This document shows positions 23,367 to 34,693 of a DNA stretch of 64,000 bases, piece by piece. The stretch is from NCBI GenBank assembly GCA_030248215.1, contig JASANG010003616.1, positions 1 to 64,000 of the forward strand, read 5' to 3'. Numbering within the stretch: position 1 is the stretch's first letter; each line of letters opens with the position of its first letter. The position numbers were made by a program, and so were the translations under genes. The notes under the pieces are model-generated. The model saw only the letters and a list, made by a program, of their open reading frames with translations. It did no database searches and was not told the origin of the DNA. Origin of the DNA: Enoplolaimus lenunculus. Taxonomy: Eukaryota; Nematoda; Enoplea; Enoplida; Thoracostomopsidae.

Positions 23367-23710
23367 GGCCCATGTAATTAACAGGGCCGGAACAGTAGTG
23401 TAAGCATATTCCTAAGCCTAAGCCTAAAAGCCTAAGCCTAAGCCTAAGCGTATGGATGAGCCTATTCTTAAGCCTAAGCCTAAGCCTAAGCCTAAGCGGA
23501 TGGACGAGCCTATTCCTAAGTCTAAGCCTAAGCCTAAGCGTATGGATGAGCCTATTCCTAAGCCTAAGCCTAAGCCTAAGCCTAAGCGTATGAATGCGCC
23601 TATTCCTTAGCCTAAGTTTAAGCCTAAGCAAAAATAATTAGTCTAAAGCTTAAACGGACTCTATTATAGCCCCTCCAGAAAACGATCCGGCCCTGTTCGA
23701 TACATGGACC
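23367..23710 (-). mobile_element. GGCC-A MITE with expanded GCCTAA core
   Basis: Core of about 200 bases made of CCTAAG runs in four blocks separated by GCGTATGGATGAGCCTATTC-type spacers. Flanked by a 24-base direct repeat (23343-23366 and 23711-23734). Confidence 0.85.
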
Positions 23711-23999
23711 GTAAAATCTATTTGCCGACAAATTAAATAATCTAAAACATAAGGAAACATTCAGTTCAAAACGTCAAAATTAATCAGTCTGTGTCATTTG
23801 CTATCTCCCTTCAATATTGAACAGGACGAAACTTCATTTATAATCTCGGATTAAACTGCGTGGTCCGCAGTTTGTCTCAAGACCGAAAGGCTGAATATGA
23901 TTAACCAGAAATTAAGAGTTAATCTTGTCGGTAATAACTCGGTTATCCTAAAATGTCAAAATCAAAGACGCTGAAAAGTGTTCTGTCGATTGAAATTGC

Positions 24000-24612
24000 G
24001 GCCAATGTTACTTTAAAGGCCGTCACATTTTCGTGGGACAGAAATGTACCAGGAGCACCCGTCCCATTTTCCCGGGACAGCAATGTACCAGGAGTACATT
24101 CCAAAAAAATAATTGGAACTGCGGGACAGTTGGGACAGATGAGACAGTGGGACAAATGGGACAGTTGGGACAGTTCGGACAGATGGGACAGTTGGGACAG
24201 TTGGGACAGATGGGACAGTTGGGAGAGATGGGACAGATGGGACAAACGGGAAAGATGGGACAGTTGGGACAGTTGGGACACTTGGGACAGTTGGGACAGA
24301 TGGGACAGTTAGGACAGTTTGGACACTTGGGACAGTTGGGACAGATGGGACAGATGGGACCGGTGGGATAGCGGAACAAATGGGACAGTTCGGCAGTTTG
24401 GACAGTTTGGACAGATGGGACAGTTGGGACAGATGGGACAGTTGGGACAGATGGGACAGTTCGGACAGATGGGACAGATGGGACAATATATTATATATAT
24501 ATTCTACGTAAATATACCTGCGTGTACATATGTAAACAGGAGCACATAAGTGTGCACTCCGGGTATATTTGTGTCCCGGAAAGTTGGGACGGCCTTTATA
24601 GTAACATAGGCC
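24000..24612. mobile_element. GGCC-C-related MITE carrying a GGGACAGTT array
   Basis: Ends GGCCAATGTTACTTTAAAGG and (reverse) GGCCTATGTTACTATAAAGG. GAAATTGC at 23992-23999 and 24613-24620 is a perfect target duplication. The interior at 24120-24486 is an array of 9-base units alternating GGGACAGTT and GGGACAGAT. Confidence 0.92.
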
Positions 24613-24645
24613 GAAATTGCACTATATGCATATATCACGTTGCAA

Positions 24646-24898
24646 ACAAAGGTGAAAATACCGGAGCCAGAGGTCAACGAAATTTGCCGCAGCCGGATTC
24701 GGAGACGGAAATGAGGCGAAATTAGGTCTGACAATTGCGACAGAAGTAAAACGAAACGCGCTAAACAGATAAATTTTGTAAAATTATGCAAAACTTTACT
24801 ATCGACACTGCCGGACTCTCCGGCAAAAATTCTGCCGGAGCCGAAGCCGGAGGCCGATTTTCTGCAGGAGCCAGAGGCAGACTTCCGGTTGCACCCTG
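24646..24898 (-). mobile_element. Family D element
   Basis: Right end TTCCGGTTGCACCCTG. The interior repeats CCGGAG and GCCGGAG words on both strands. Confidence 0.6.
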
Positions 24899-25065
24899 GT
24901 AAATATAGGTATATCACACTCTAATATTTTGTAATGAGTTCTACTTTCTATAGGTAAGCAGACTCAAGATCAAGTAAGGTATAGCTAAAAACAGGCTCTT
25001 GTAGGGTAGGCATTTGGTATATAAGATACTGCGTCAAATATTTTAATTTGCAATCGATTAACACA

Positions 25066-25486
25066 TACTGTAGTGACCCGAATAAGAGTGGAGTGGCTGA
25101 TACTTATCTCACCTCTTCAGAGTGCACCTTTTGCTAAATCTGTGCCGGACTGCAGTTTATTATTTCTCCGATGCTCCAATTACTATGAAGCTTATTACTT
25201 TAGCTATGTACTTTTATAACATGCGTATGTGCTATAAATATAGGTATTAACAAATACTTTGTTGAGAGGAATGAACAAAATTACTATGCTCAAGTTATTA
25301 ATTCAGTCCAGGAAGCAATTAACACATACAATTAGGGTAATTGAAGCTTATGAGCTGAATAGCAATTTTCGGACTGTATTCTTTATCGATTCGAACGAGG
25401 AAAACAGACTCCAATTGGTTGACACTCTGAAAACGTACTCTAAACTCGTTATCTCGTTCCTTCTCTTATTCGGGTAACTGCAGTAC
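25066..25486 (-). mobile_element. Family G element
   Basis: CTGTAGTGACCCGAATAAG at left and (reverse) CTGCAGTTACCCGAATAAG at right, TA outside each. Confidence 0.85.
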
Positions 25487-25631
25487 TGTGCGTATATGCC
25501 AAGTTTACAAAAAGTTTTAGGTTTTTTTATTTATCTGCAGGTTTACTAAGAAAAATAATTAATTATCAGTAGAAAACGCTGAAGTACTTAACAATAATAC
25601 CGCCGCCTTTGATTCGTCTGTCTTGCTCACA

Positions 25632-28600
25632 ATGGCATCGACATCATTTAACGGTTTATATACTAACTTAAACTCAGATACATTATTTCGACTGCTAAAC
25701 GTCAGCCATATTCCGTCAGATCATCAGTTGAATTTAACACAATTGTTCAATATTACCCTGCCTGATCAGTATTCAGTTCAACGGACCAAAACCTCAGCCG
25801 GCGTTGAACAAAGCGCCGCTGGGAGTGGCATATTTGCGCTGACAACAATGATTTATGTCGCCAGCGTTCTGACTTGCGGGTTTGCAAGCAATTTATTTTT
25901 AACGGCATTTTTGTGCCGTACACACTTTACAAGGAATGCGAGCGCTCGTAGCTCGTGCTCTCGTAATTTGTACAAATATCTGATTGCAATTTCGGTGAAC
26001 AATTTGTGCGCGTTGGGAATACTGCTGGCGACGTTTATATACAAAGTAAGTGTTTGAGATGTTTAATATTATCGCATATAAAGCACTATTCATACGTGTA
26101 AGTTTTTGCTGCGAGAACTTGCAGTTGCAAATTGCGCGCAAAACGTGCATTTTTTATCAGCCAATCGAGAAAGCGGTCGGTTGCAATAAATTCAGTGAAC
26201 TTGCTTTCTTGCTCACACATGTGAACTAAATTCCTAGCTTTGATTTTTGATGAATTATTTGCAGCTGCAAGTTATTCGGACGGGATTTTTTGACAAAACT
26301 TGCAAGTTCAAGTTGCAGCTGCAAGTTCTCGCAGTATTAACTTGCACGCGTGAATAGGGCTTAAGACAACCATTTTGTAATTGAGTTCAAAACTTTAAAG
26401 CCTACTTAAATTTTGAAAGTACATTCCTAAGTATAACCGTTTATTATCGCTCAAACTATTGAAACGAGACAAATATACGTTTAATTCAACGGATAGTTGC
26501 AGTACCGGTTATATATCAGTAACGAAGGGCGGCGGAGCGTGGGTTAAAATAAATAACAGTCCGTAACCGAATAACAAGGGGGGAGCCTTCTGGAGAGGCC
26601 AAATTAATATCAGTCGCCCCCTCTTATTCGGGTCAATACAGTGCTTGCAAACTATTTACGCATGCAATAAAATACACAATGTACAGTGTTTAACAATTAT
26701 AAAAAGTATATCATGTGTATTAGAATATCTGGCAAAGGAACAGGGGCAGAACAGTATTGTAAACATGTTCCTAAGCCTAAGCTTAAGCCTAAGCCTAAAC
26801 CTAAGCCTAAGCATAAGAATGAGCATATTGCTAAGCCTAAGCACAAGAATGAGCATATTCCTAAGCCTAAGCCTAAACCTGAGCTAAGCAAAAAATAGTC
26901 TAAAGCTTAAGCATACTGTATTACAGTCCCACAGAAAAACGTTCTGCGCCTGATGTTTACATGGGCCGAAAATCTTTGCAAGACACGAAAACCACTCATG
27001 GTTCGCGCGTCCAGCTAAAATTTTTCAATGCACATACAATATACTTATTATAAATTATTAAACGTCATAAACCGTAACTTGAGTTTTGATTTGATATGAA
27101 ATAAATATCGCTTCGAGAAATGGTTTCGCAACACTCATATCTATATATTAAAGCTGCAACGCCCCACATACGTATTTTCGCCAACATTTCAGCATCGCTT
27201 TGTTTACAATAATTTCTTAGGAAATACACGTGATTGTTCTATGCAAGGAAAATTTGCAAAGAAATTTTTGTGCTTTCGCTACTTTTGCGCATTGCGTAAA
27301 CCTAGCAGACTAGTTGAACTATACAAATCTCAATCAGTGTATAAATCGGGTCGATTGAAAAATGTTCATACTGAATTTAACTGCAAAAACGAATAATTGC
27401 GGTGTGGTTTTTTTGTGGTTCCAGTTGTACCCTCATTCAGAAGATTTCATCATTGATTGTCGAATAACCACATTTGTCGGTTACGTTACATCGTTCTTGT
27501 ATCCATGGTACACAACTGTACTGACTGTTGAACGGTTTATTGTAATACGATTTCCGCTGAAAAGTAAATGGATCGTAACCGAGAAAAAAACATCGGCTGT
27601 TTTGGTGGGATTCACACTTATTGCAGTTGTTTACAATTTATGGATTATTTTCGCTGTCAAGGTATTTAAAATGTCGTTGACTGATCAACTGAACATTTTC
27701 ATACAAACTTTCAGCCCATGTAAAGATCATGGAGCGGAAGAGTTCTTCTGTGGAACTGCAATCACGTTTTTCTGTGGGACTGCAATCACGTTTTTCTGTG
27801 GGACTGCAATCACGTTTTTCTGTGGGACTGCAATCACGTTTTTCTGTGGGACTGCAATCACGTTTTTCTGTGGGACTGCAATCACGTTTTTGTGTGGGAC
27901 TGCAATCACGTTTTTCTGTGGGACTGCAATCACGTTTTTCTGTGGGACTGCAATCACGTTTTTCTGTGGGACTGCAATCACGTTTTTCTGTGGGACCGCA
28001 ATCACGTTTTTCTGTGGGACTGCAATCACGTTTTTCTGTGGGACTGCAATCACGTTTTTCTGTGGGACTGCAATCACGTTTTTCTGTGGGACTGCAATCA
28101 CGTTTTTCTGTGGGACTGCAATCACGTTTTTCTGTGGGACTGCAATCACGTTTTTCTGTGGGACTGCAATCACGTTTTTCTGTGGGACTGCAATCACGTT
28201 TTTCTGTGGGACTGCAATCACGTTTTTCTGTGGGACTGCAATCACGTTTTTCTGTGGGACTGCAATCACGTTTTTCTGTGGGACTGCAATCACGTTTTTC
28301 TGTGGGACTGCAATCACGTTTTTCTGTGGGACTGCAATCACGTTTTTCTGTGGGACTGCAATCACGTTTTTCTGTGGGACTGCAATCACGTTTTTCTGTG
28401 GGACTGCAATCACGTTTTTCTGTGGGACTGCAATCACGTTTTTCTGTGGGACTGCAATCACGTTTTTCTGTGGGACTGCAATCACGTTTTTCTGTGGGAC
28501 TGCAATCACGTTTTTCTGTGGGACTGCAATCACGTTTTTCTGTGGGACTGCAATCACGTTTTTCTGTGGGACTGCAATCACGTTTTTCTGTGGGACTGCA

Positions 28601-31600
28601 ATCACGTTTTTCTGTGGGACTGCAATCACGTTTTTCTGTGGGACTGCAATCACGTTTTTCTGTGAGTCTGCAATAGACTAAGCTTAAGGTTTTGATTAAT
28701 TTGTTTTTTGCTTGCATTAGGGATTATTTTCGCTGTCAAGGTATTTAAAATGTCGTTGAGTGATCAACTGAACAGTTTCATACAAACTTAAGCCCATTTA
28801 AAGATCATGGGGCGGAACGTTTATCTGTGGGACTGCAATCACGTTTTTCTGTGGGACTGCAATCACGTTTTTCTGTGGGACTGCAATCACGTTTTTCTGT
28901 GGGACTGCAATCACGTTTTTCTGTGGGACTGCAATCACGTTTTTCTGTGGGACTGCAATCACGTTTTTCTGTGGGACTGCAATCACGTTTTTCTGTGGGA
29001 CTGCAATCACGTTTTTCTGTGGGACTGCAATCACGTTTTTCTGTGGGACTGCAATCACGTTTTTCTGTGGGACTGCAATCACGTTTTTCTGTGGGACTGC
29101 AATCACGTTTTTCTGTGGGACTGCAATCACGTTTTTCTGTGGGACTGCAATCACGTTTTTCTGTGGGACTGCAATCACGTTTTTCTGTGGGACTGCAATC
29201 ACGTTTTTCTGTGGGACTGCAATCACGTTTTTCTGTGAGTCTGCAATAGACTAAGCTTAAGGTTTTGATTAATTTGTTTTTTGCTTGCATTAGGGATTAT
29301 TTTCGCTGTCAAGGTATTTAAAATGTCGTTGAGTGATCAACTGAACAGTTTCATACAAACTTAAGCCCATTTAAAGATCATGGGGCGGAACGTTTATCTG
29401 TGGGACTGCAATCACGTTTTTCTGTGGGACTGCAATCACGTTTTTCTGTGGGACTGCAATCACGTTTTTCTGTGGGACTGCAATCACGTTTTTCTGTGGG
29501 ACTGCAATCACGTTTTTCTGTGGGACTGCAATCACGTTTTTCTGTGGGACTGCAATCACGTTTTTCTGTGGGACTGCAATCACGTTTTTCTGTGGGACTG
29601 CAATCACGTTTTTCTGTGGGACTGCAATCACGTTTTTCTGTGGGACTGCAATCACGTTTTTCTGTGGGACTGCAATCACGTTTTTCTGTGGGACTGCAAT
29701 CACGTTTTTCTGTGGGACTGCAATCACGTTTTTCTGTGGGACTGCAATCACGTTTTTCTGTGGGACTGCAATCACGTTTTTCTGTGGGACTGCAATCACG
29801 TTTTTCTGTGGGACTGCAATCACGTTTTTCTGTGAGTCTGCAATAGACTAAGCTTAAGGTTTTGATTAATTTGTTTTTTGCTTGCATTAGGGATTATTTT
29901 CGCTGTCAAGGTATTTAAAATGTCGTTGAGTGATCAACTGAACAGTTTCATACAAACTTAAGCCCATTTAAAGATCATGGGGCGGAACGTTTATCTGTGG
30001 AACTGCAATCACGTTTTTCTGTGGGACTGCAATCACGTTTTTCTGTGGGACTGCAATAGAGTAAGCTTAAAGTTTTGATTAATTTATTTTTTGCTTGCAT
30101 TAGGCTTAGGCTTAGGTTGAGGAATATGCTCGTTCTTACGCTTAGGCTTAGGTTTAGGCTTAGGCTTAGGCTTATAACACTGTTCCGCCCCTGTTCTTTA
30201 CATTGGCCCAAACTTATAAACTAAACAATTTCGTTTAAGGACACAACTTTTCTTTAATCTCGTCATAGCTAAAACATCGAAAGTTACTCGTGTGAGATAT
30301 GAACGTATACAAACAGGATTATAACACACGTTCGGGGTATTTGGACTCCAGTGCTTTCACGGGGTATAAAATGACGGCCCCCCCCCCCGCAAAACGCGTG
30401 CTCCCAAAATTGACACTCCATACACTGTAACCTCTCTGCCCGCGTTCCATTTTTATTCCAATATAAAAATACGATATGGGGGTAGTGTCATGAGATTGCG
30501 AAAAATTTCATTACAAAAATTGCCACAACCTCAATCAAAATTTTACCTGAGCCGGAGCGCTAAATCAAAAGTCGATTTTCTGCCGGAGCCGAAAAAGGAC
30601 ATCCGGTTGTACCATAGTGCATACCTCAAAATCGATATTATTATAACTATGCAAATTAATTATGCCTTAGCTATAGATTTGGCTTCACAGACACCAACGC
30701 CCGCAAAAAAGCCAAGCTACTGTAGCTACCTATTTTGATATATTATAAGAGCGTTCGGATGAAAACTCAGGCCAATGTTACTTTTGAGGGCCGTAACTGT
30801 AGATTAAGCGTATTCCTACGCCTAAGCCTAAGCAAAAAATTGTAGTCTAGAATGTAAGCCTACTGTTTTTTAATACAGACCCACCAGAAACCGGGACGGC
30901 CCTAACATGGATAACTATCATAATTTCAGCATGATTTATCGTTTCAACGTTGTACCATAAAACCGCGTTACGACGAATTTGTCAAAACATTTGTAATGCT
31001 GGATTTGGTTTTTATTTTTTCAATTCCGTTCATCGTATTGTCAGTGTTAACACTTGCAATGGTCGTAATCCTATTGCGAAGCAAATCACTGCGTAAAGAT
31101 GGTTCACCGCAGCGTTCAAATATCGAACAACTCCAAACTCGACGATCAACTCTGCATTCGTTGGAAAAGGCAAATACGTTTAAATTTGTAGAAAAAGCCA
31201 CCGAATCACAATTAAAACACTGTTACACTTAAATAGACTCTCGGCTGTAGGCTTTAAAGTTTTGGAAAAAGCCTCCCGAAAGCTTTCGAATAAATCTGTG
31301 CTTAAGCAAATCATCATAGTCTAAACCTTAATTTTTAAATTGTGACCGAAAGTGTACAACAGTATATTTTGTAATTTACAAAATTTTAACTATTTAGACC
31401 AAATAAAACATACAGATAGTTACTGTCATAATGTGAAGCTTAACATGTTTTTTGGTTCTCTATCGAAATATTAAAAGTTTACAAAAATAGCGTCAAAAGT
31501 ATGGTTGCACACCAGGGCGTTTTTGTGAATGTTTTACAATATGCAAAATTTTATTTGACAAAAATTGTTTATTATAAAACAGGCGTCAAGTTGACGCAGC

Positions 31601-33250
31601 GCTCACCAGTGGAGCAACCAAATATCTGGTTGTGTCATTTTGGCCCATGTTACTTTAGGAATACGCTTAATCTACTGTTACGTTCTTTAAAGTAAACATA
31701 GGCCGTGATTTTGATCACTATCCGTTATCTGTTTCCGTTATTTATATTTGTTTTTACGTTTAAGTACTCACGCAGTATGACCGAGCGAAGACCTACTCAC
31801 GTATCGTTGACATCCCATGTTACAACGAATAGCATCAAAGTCAATAAAATGCAATTACGCGTTATCAACTCAAACTATAGCGTTCCGGATAATTTGGATA
31901 ATATCGATACTACTATGATCACAGGAACATTGGCGTCACAGCGAAAGAAACCGGAAAATACGGTAAAATCACACGTTCTTTTTGAATGTACGTATACCTA
32001 CTTAATACTGTAGTTACCCGAATAAGAGGGGGTAATAAGAGGGGGCCCCCATTTGGAGTCGCAATCAATATGAGACGGCATTCGTAATAAAGAGTCCGTT
32101 AGCGAATAAAATCTCAAAAACCTAATTAGAGTCCATAAATGTCAATTATCCCTACTGTAGTGATCTGAATTAAAAGGGGTGGTAATCCGTGTTCCTAATA
32201 AGAGTCCGTAAGCGGATAGAGTCCCTATACGCTAATTAATAAGTCCATTAATGTCAAGTATCTCTAATTGTAGCGCGTAAATGATTCCGGGACCAAATAA
32301 AGTTATGTTCGAAACTTTAAAGCGTAGTTAAGTTTTGGAAGTACATTCCTAAGTATAACCTTGCATTATCGCTCAAGCTACTAGCACTAGACAAATATAC
32401 GTTTAATACAACGGATAATTGCAGTACCGGACATATATCAGCAACGAAGGGTGGCGGAGCGTGGGTTAAAAATAAATAACAGTCCGTAACCGAATAATAG
32501 GAGGTACTCTCTGGAAAGGCCAAATAATTTTTAGTGCCCTCCCTTTTCGGGTCACTACAGTATATTGCAAAGCATTTCGTGAATCGGGTCTTCGATTCTA
32601 AAAACCTTATATTCTGAATCCATATTTTGAAATGTGTATAGCAACTATCATCCGTGAGTAAAAGGTTTTCAAACTCAATGAAACCATTGCAGTTGTTGCA
32701 CTCAAAATTGGTACTTGATTATTCGGGGCAATTTTAGCAGTTTTTAATTGCCGAGAACTCTCATAAAACTTACGACCAAATCTTTGCTACCTTACAAATA
32801 TTGTTATTAATTACAGAAAACATCATATCAGTTAGTATACCTAAATTTGGCTTTGCAAATGTATTTTATATCAAACTATAGCGCTCTCAGGTGCCAAAAA
32901 AGCCACACTAAAATCCTATTTGATTTCAGAATCATCGAGCCATCAAAAATCTGATCCTGGTAACTTTGTCATATTTCTGCTTCAATTTTCCCACATATGT
33001 CGCTCGTGTGCTCAGTCAGTTGCATGTCAGCGTTCATCCGACCGTATTTCACGCCATTTACGCTGTTTACATTGCGCAATACAGTGTGCATTCTAGTTTT
33101 TACGCGTTTACATTGCTTTACTCAAAATTGTCAAAACCAAACCGTATATCACAACGCTACTCTTTAAAATCTTTAAAATTAACTGCGGTCACAAAACAAA
33201 ATATATACGTTAACCATAATAAAGAAGTCAAAAATGAACAGGTAAATTAA
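25632..33250 (+). CDS. Rhodopsin-class GPCR 2, paralogue of the receptor at 2272-8796, five exons
   Basis: Exons read as 25632-26045, 27425-27661, 30930-31187 (donor uncertain), 31765-31962 and 32930-33250, all phase 0, about 475 residues. The N-terminus carries NVS, NLT, NIT and NAS glycosylation sites. TM1 (CGFASNLFL) and TM2 (AISVNN) match GPCR 1, as do the TM3 Cys, the motif ERFIVIRFPLKSK, the loop Cys (QRCTIKP) and TM5 (LVFIFSIPF). Exon 2 has the same length as in GPCR 1 (79 codons) and about 60% identical residues. Exon 5 is almost identical at DNA level over TM6-TM7. The weak point is the end of exon 3: the only phase-0 donor I see is GTAGAA at 31188, and the frame otherwise runs on to a stop at 31232. 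The C-tail after TM7 is unrelated to that of GPCR 1. Intron 2 is swollen by 24-bp arrays. It may be functional, but the weak donor leaves room for decay. Confidence 0.75.
26083..26363. mobile_element. Family H MITE in intron 1 of GPCR 2
   Basis: TTCATACGTGTAAGTTTTTG at left; AACTTGCACGCGTGAATAGG at right. Confidence 0.85.
26386..26641 (+). mobile_element. Family G element, right half
   Basis: From AACTTTAAAGCCTACTTA to ATTCGGGTCAATACAG; the left half is missing. Confidence 0.7.
26731..26967 (-). mobile_element. GGCC-B MITE in intron 1 of GPCR 2
   Basis: Flanks GAATATCT and GAAAATCT (7 of 8). Full arms, with AAAACGTTCTGCGCCTGATG near the right end. Confidence 0.85.
27743..28662 (+). repeat. 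24-bp array, block 1 (about 38 units)
   Basis: Unit is TTTTTCTGTGGGACTG plus CAATCACG. Only two single-base variants were noticed in the interior (near 27893 and 28005). Being a multiple of three with no stop, it reads through in five frames. Confidence 0.95.
28721..29293 (+). repeat. Tandem duplicate 2 (573 bp): exon-2 end, donor, MITE arm, 17 units
   Basis: Starts with GGATTATTTTCGCTGTCAAG, the last 20 bases of GPCR 2 exon 2, followed by its donor GTATTTAAAATG and the MITE left end. Confidence 0.95.
29294..29890 (+). repeat. Tandem duplicate 3 (597 bp): same layout, 18 units
   Basis: Identical in plan to duplicate 2 but longer by exactly one 24-bp unit. Confidence 0.95.
29891..30100 (+). 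repeat. Tandem duplicate 4: same left part, two units, runs into the normal MITE core
   Basis: The ending TGCAATAGAGTAAGCTTAAAG is the ordinary family B sequence, so this copy carries the original right half of the transposon. Confidence 0.9.
30500..30614 (-). repeat. Family D fragment
   Basis: GAGCCGGAGCGCTAAATC and a right end GACATCCGGTTGTACCA. Confidence 0.45.
30770..30911 (-). mobile_element. GGCC-C MITE before exon 3 of GPCR 2
   Basis: Left end GGCCAATGTTACTTTTGAGG; right end worn (GGGACGGCCCTAACATGG). It lies 19 bases upstream of the exon. Confidence 0.7.
31642..31704 (+). mobile_element. GGCC-C MITE, internally deleted (63 bp)
   Basis: Only the two ends remain: GGCCCATGTTACTTTAGG joined to AATACGCTTAATCTACTG and the right TIR. 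Flanks GTCATTTT and GTGATTTT. Confidence 0.85.
32008..32560 (+). mobile_element. Family G element in intron 4 of GPCR 2, with duplicated left end
   Basis: A second start (CTGTAGTGATCTGAATTAAA) appears at 32155, so the left 150 bases are present twice. Right end ATTTTTAGTGCCC then GGGTCACTACAG. Confidence 0.85.
32618..32725 (+). repeat. Repeat L (half)
   Basis: CAACTATCATCCGTGAGTAA and GTTGTTGCACTCAAAATTGG, as at 14869-14960 and, inverted, at 54607. Confidence 0.6.
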
Positions 33251-33269
33251 ATTGTTAAAAAATATAAAC

Positions 33270-33652
33270 CAGGGCGTAACCGGATATTTGTTTCAGTTGC
33301 TGTCAAAATCGTTCGTTTCCGCTAAAAATCGTTGTCCGTTTCCGTTTCTGTTATAGAATAACATAAATTCTGTTATTTTTATGTTCAAAATTAGTTATGA
33401 ATCACGTGTATAAATCTCGCAATTTTTTGTTGCAGAAATGCTGCAATTGTTTGAAACAAAATAAAAATTACGAAATTTCCGCTATTTTTTCTTTAGTATT
33501 TTTTAAAAACTGGTGAATATTATGCAGGCTTCAATTGTGTTGGCAGAAAAATAAAACATTTCTGAAACTTTTGTACTTCAATATCCGCTTTCCGTTTCCT
33601 TTATTCTGATCACTATTTATTTCCGTTATTTTTACTATCCGTTTACACCCTG
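33270..33652. mobile_element. Family D element directly after GPCR 2
   Basis: CAGGGCGTAACCGGATAT at left, ATCCGTTTACACCCTG at right. Flanks ATATAAAC and ATATATAC (7 of 8). The interior has TTTCCGTTTC words in both orientations. Confidence 0.8.
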
Positions 33653-33757
33653 ATATATACCGATTAATCGAACAAAAGAATAATAAGTCAGTTTAGCAAA
33701 TTGTGAAGCGTTGCTAATGCTGCTTTTATGGCCCCGATAGTAACTCTATCTGACTAC

Positions 33758-34135
33758 CAGGGTACAACTGGAGGTCTGTCTCCGGCGCCGGATCCGGCAG
33801 AAAACCGACCTCCGACTCCGGTACAATTTTTGCCAGAGGTTCCGGCAATTTTGGTAGTAAAAGTTTTAAATTTTAGTTATACAAAAATTGTTTTGGTGCG
33901 TTTGGCTATAAGTTTTGGTACAATTTTGAGTACAAGTAATTTGGATTTCTTAAAAAATAAACGAGAAACCAAATCTTTGACAAAACTTTATAGATATTTG
34001 CTAAAATTAACAAATCAAACACTGTTTAAACTACTTACGTAATTTCGCGTCAACGATTTCACCTCCGGCTGCGGTATTGTTGACCTCTTACTTCCAGTTT
34101 CGGCTCCGGTGTTTAGCACCTCCGGTTGCACGCTG
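33758..34135 (+). mobile_element. Family D element, CCGGAG subtype
   Basis: CAGGGTACAACTGGAGG at left and CCTCCGGTTGCACGCTG at right; close to the copy at 24646. Confidence 0.75.
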
Positions 34136-34151
34136 CTGGCTACACGTTTAG

Positions 34152-34375
34152 GGCCAATGTAAAGAACAGGTGCGGAACAAGCCTAAGCCTAAGCCTAAGC
34201 GTAAGCCTAAGTCTAAGCTTAAGCCTAAGCCTAAGCGTAAGAATCAGTTTATTCCTAAGCCTAAAGATAAGCCCAAGCCTAAGCCTAAATAAAAGCAAAA
34301 AATTAGTCCAAAGCTTAAGCTTACTCTATTCTAGTCCCACAGAAAAACGTTCCGCCCCTGAAGCTTACATGGGCC
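34152..34375 (-). mobile_element. GGCC-B MITE with perfect target duplication
   Basis: ACGTTTAG on both sides. Arms fully preserved, including AGTCCCACAGAAAAACGTTC. Confidence 0.95.
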
Positions 34376-34693
34376 ACGTTTAGTAACGAGCATAACCGTT
34401 ACGAACCCACCATCTTTGAGTTCTAATTTCGTTTCTTCAGTATTGTATGTTTGCAATAAATGTTCTGACGTTTTACAAAAATGATACCAAATAAAATAGT
34501 TTCCAAATTGAATGCACTCTCAAACATAAACGGGCGCATTAGCATCAATTTTAAACATTTTGCTAGTTCAGAAAAGTATACTTTCCCCACATTTTGCGCT
34601 CTATTTATCGTGTGTCGCCGCCCGTAACCGTGCACAACCATAAGTGAATACCGCATACCGCCAAATAATAATTTGCGTACGACGCCGCATATA

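Larger units (their letters stand above)
27711..30208 (+). mobile_element. GGCC-B MITE swollen by 24-bp arrays and tandem duplication
   Basis: Outer ends GCCCATGTAAAGATCATGG (left) and (reverse) GGCCAATGTAAAGAACAGGG (right, ending 30208); a normal TTAGGC core is left only at 30100-30175. Between the ends the segment near the left TIR has become four blocks of 24-bp repeats. Confidence 0.85.

Noticed and set aside
23943-24549. Repeated frames over the GGGACAGTT array
   Set aside because: Nine-base repeat without stops; no initiation or splice context.
27743-29836. Very long open frames on both strands (up to 439 residues)
   Set aside because: They are by-products of a 24-bp repeat with no stop in most frames. 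Only the first 79 codons (27425-27661) belong to a receptor exon.
27743-30060. CRISPR-like repeat array
   Set aside because: Units are contiguous with no unique spacers and derive from a transposon end in an animal intron.
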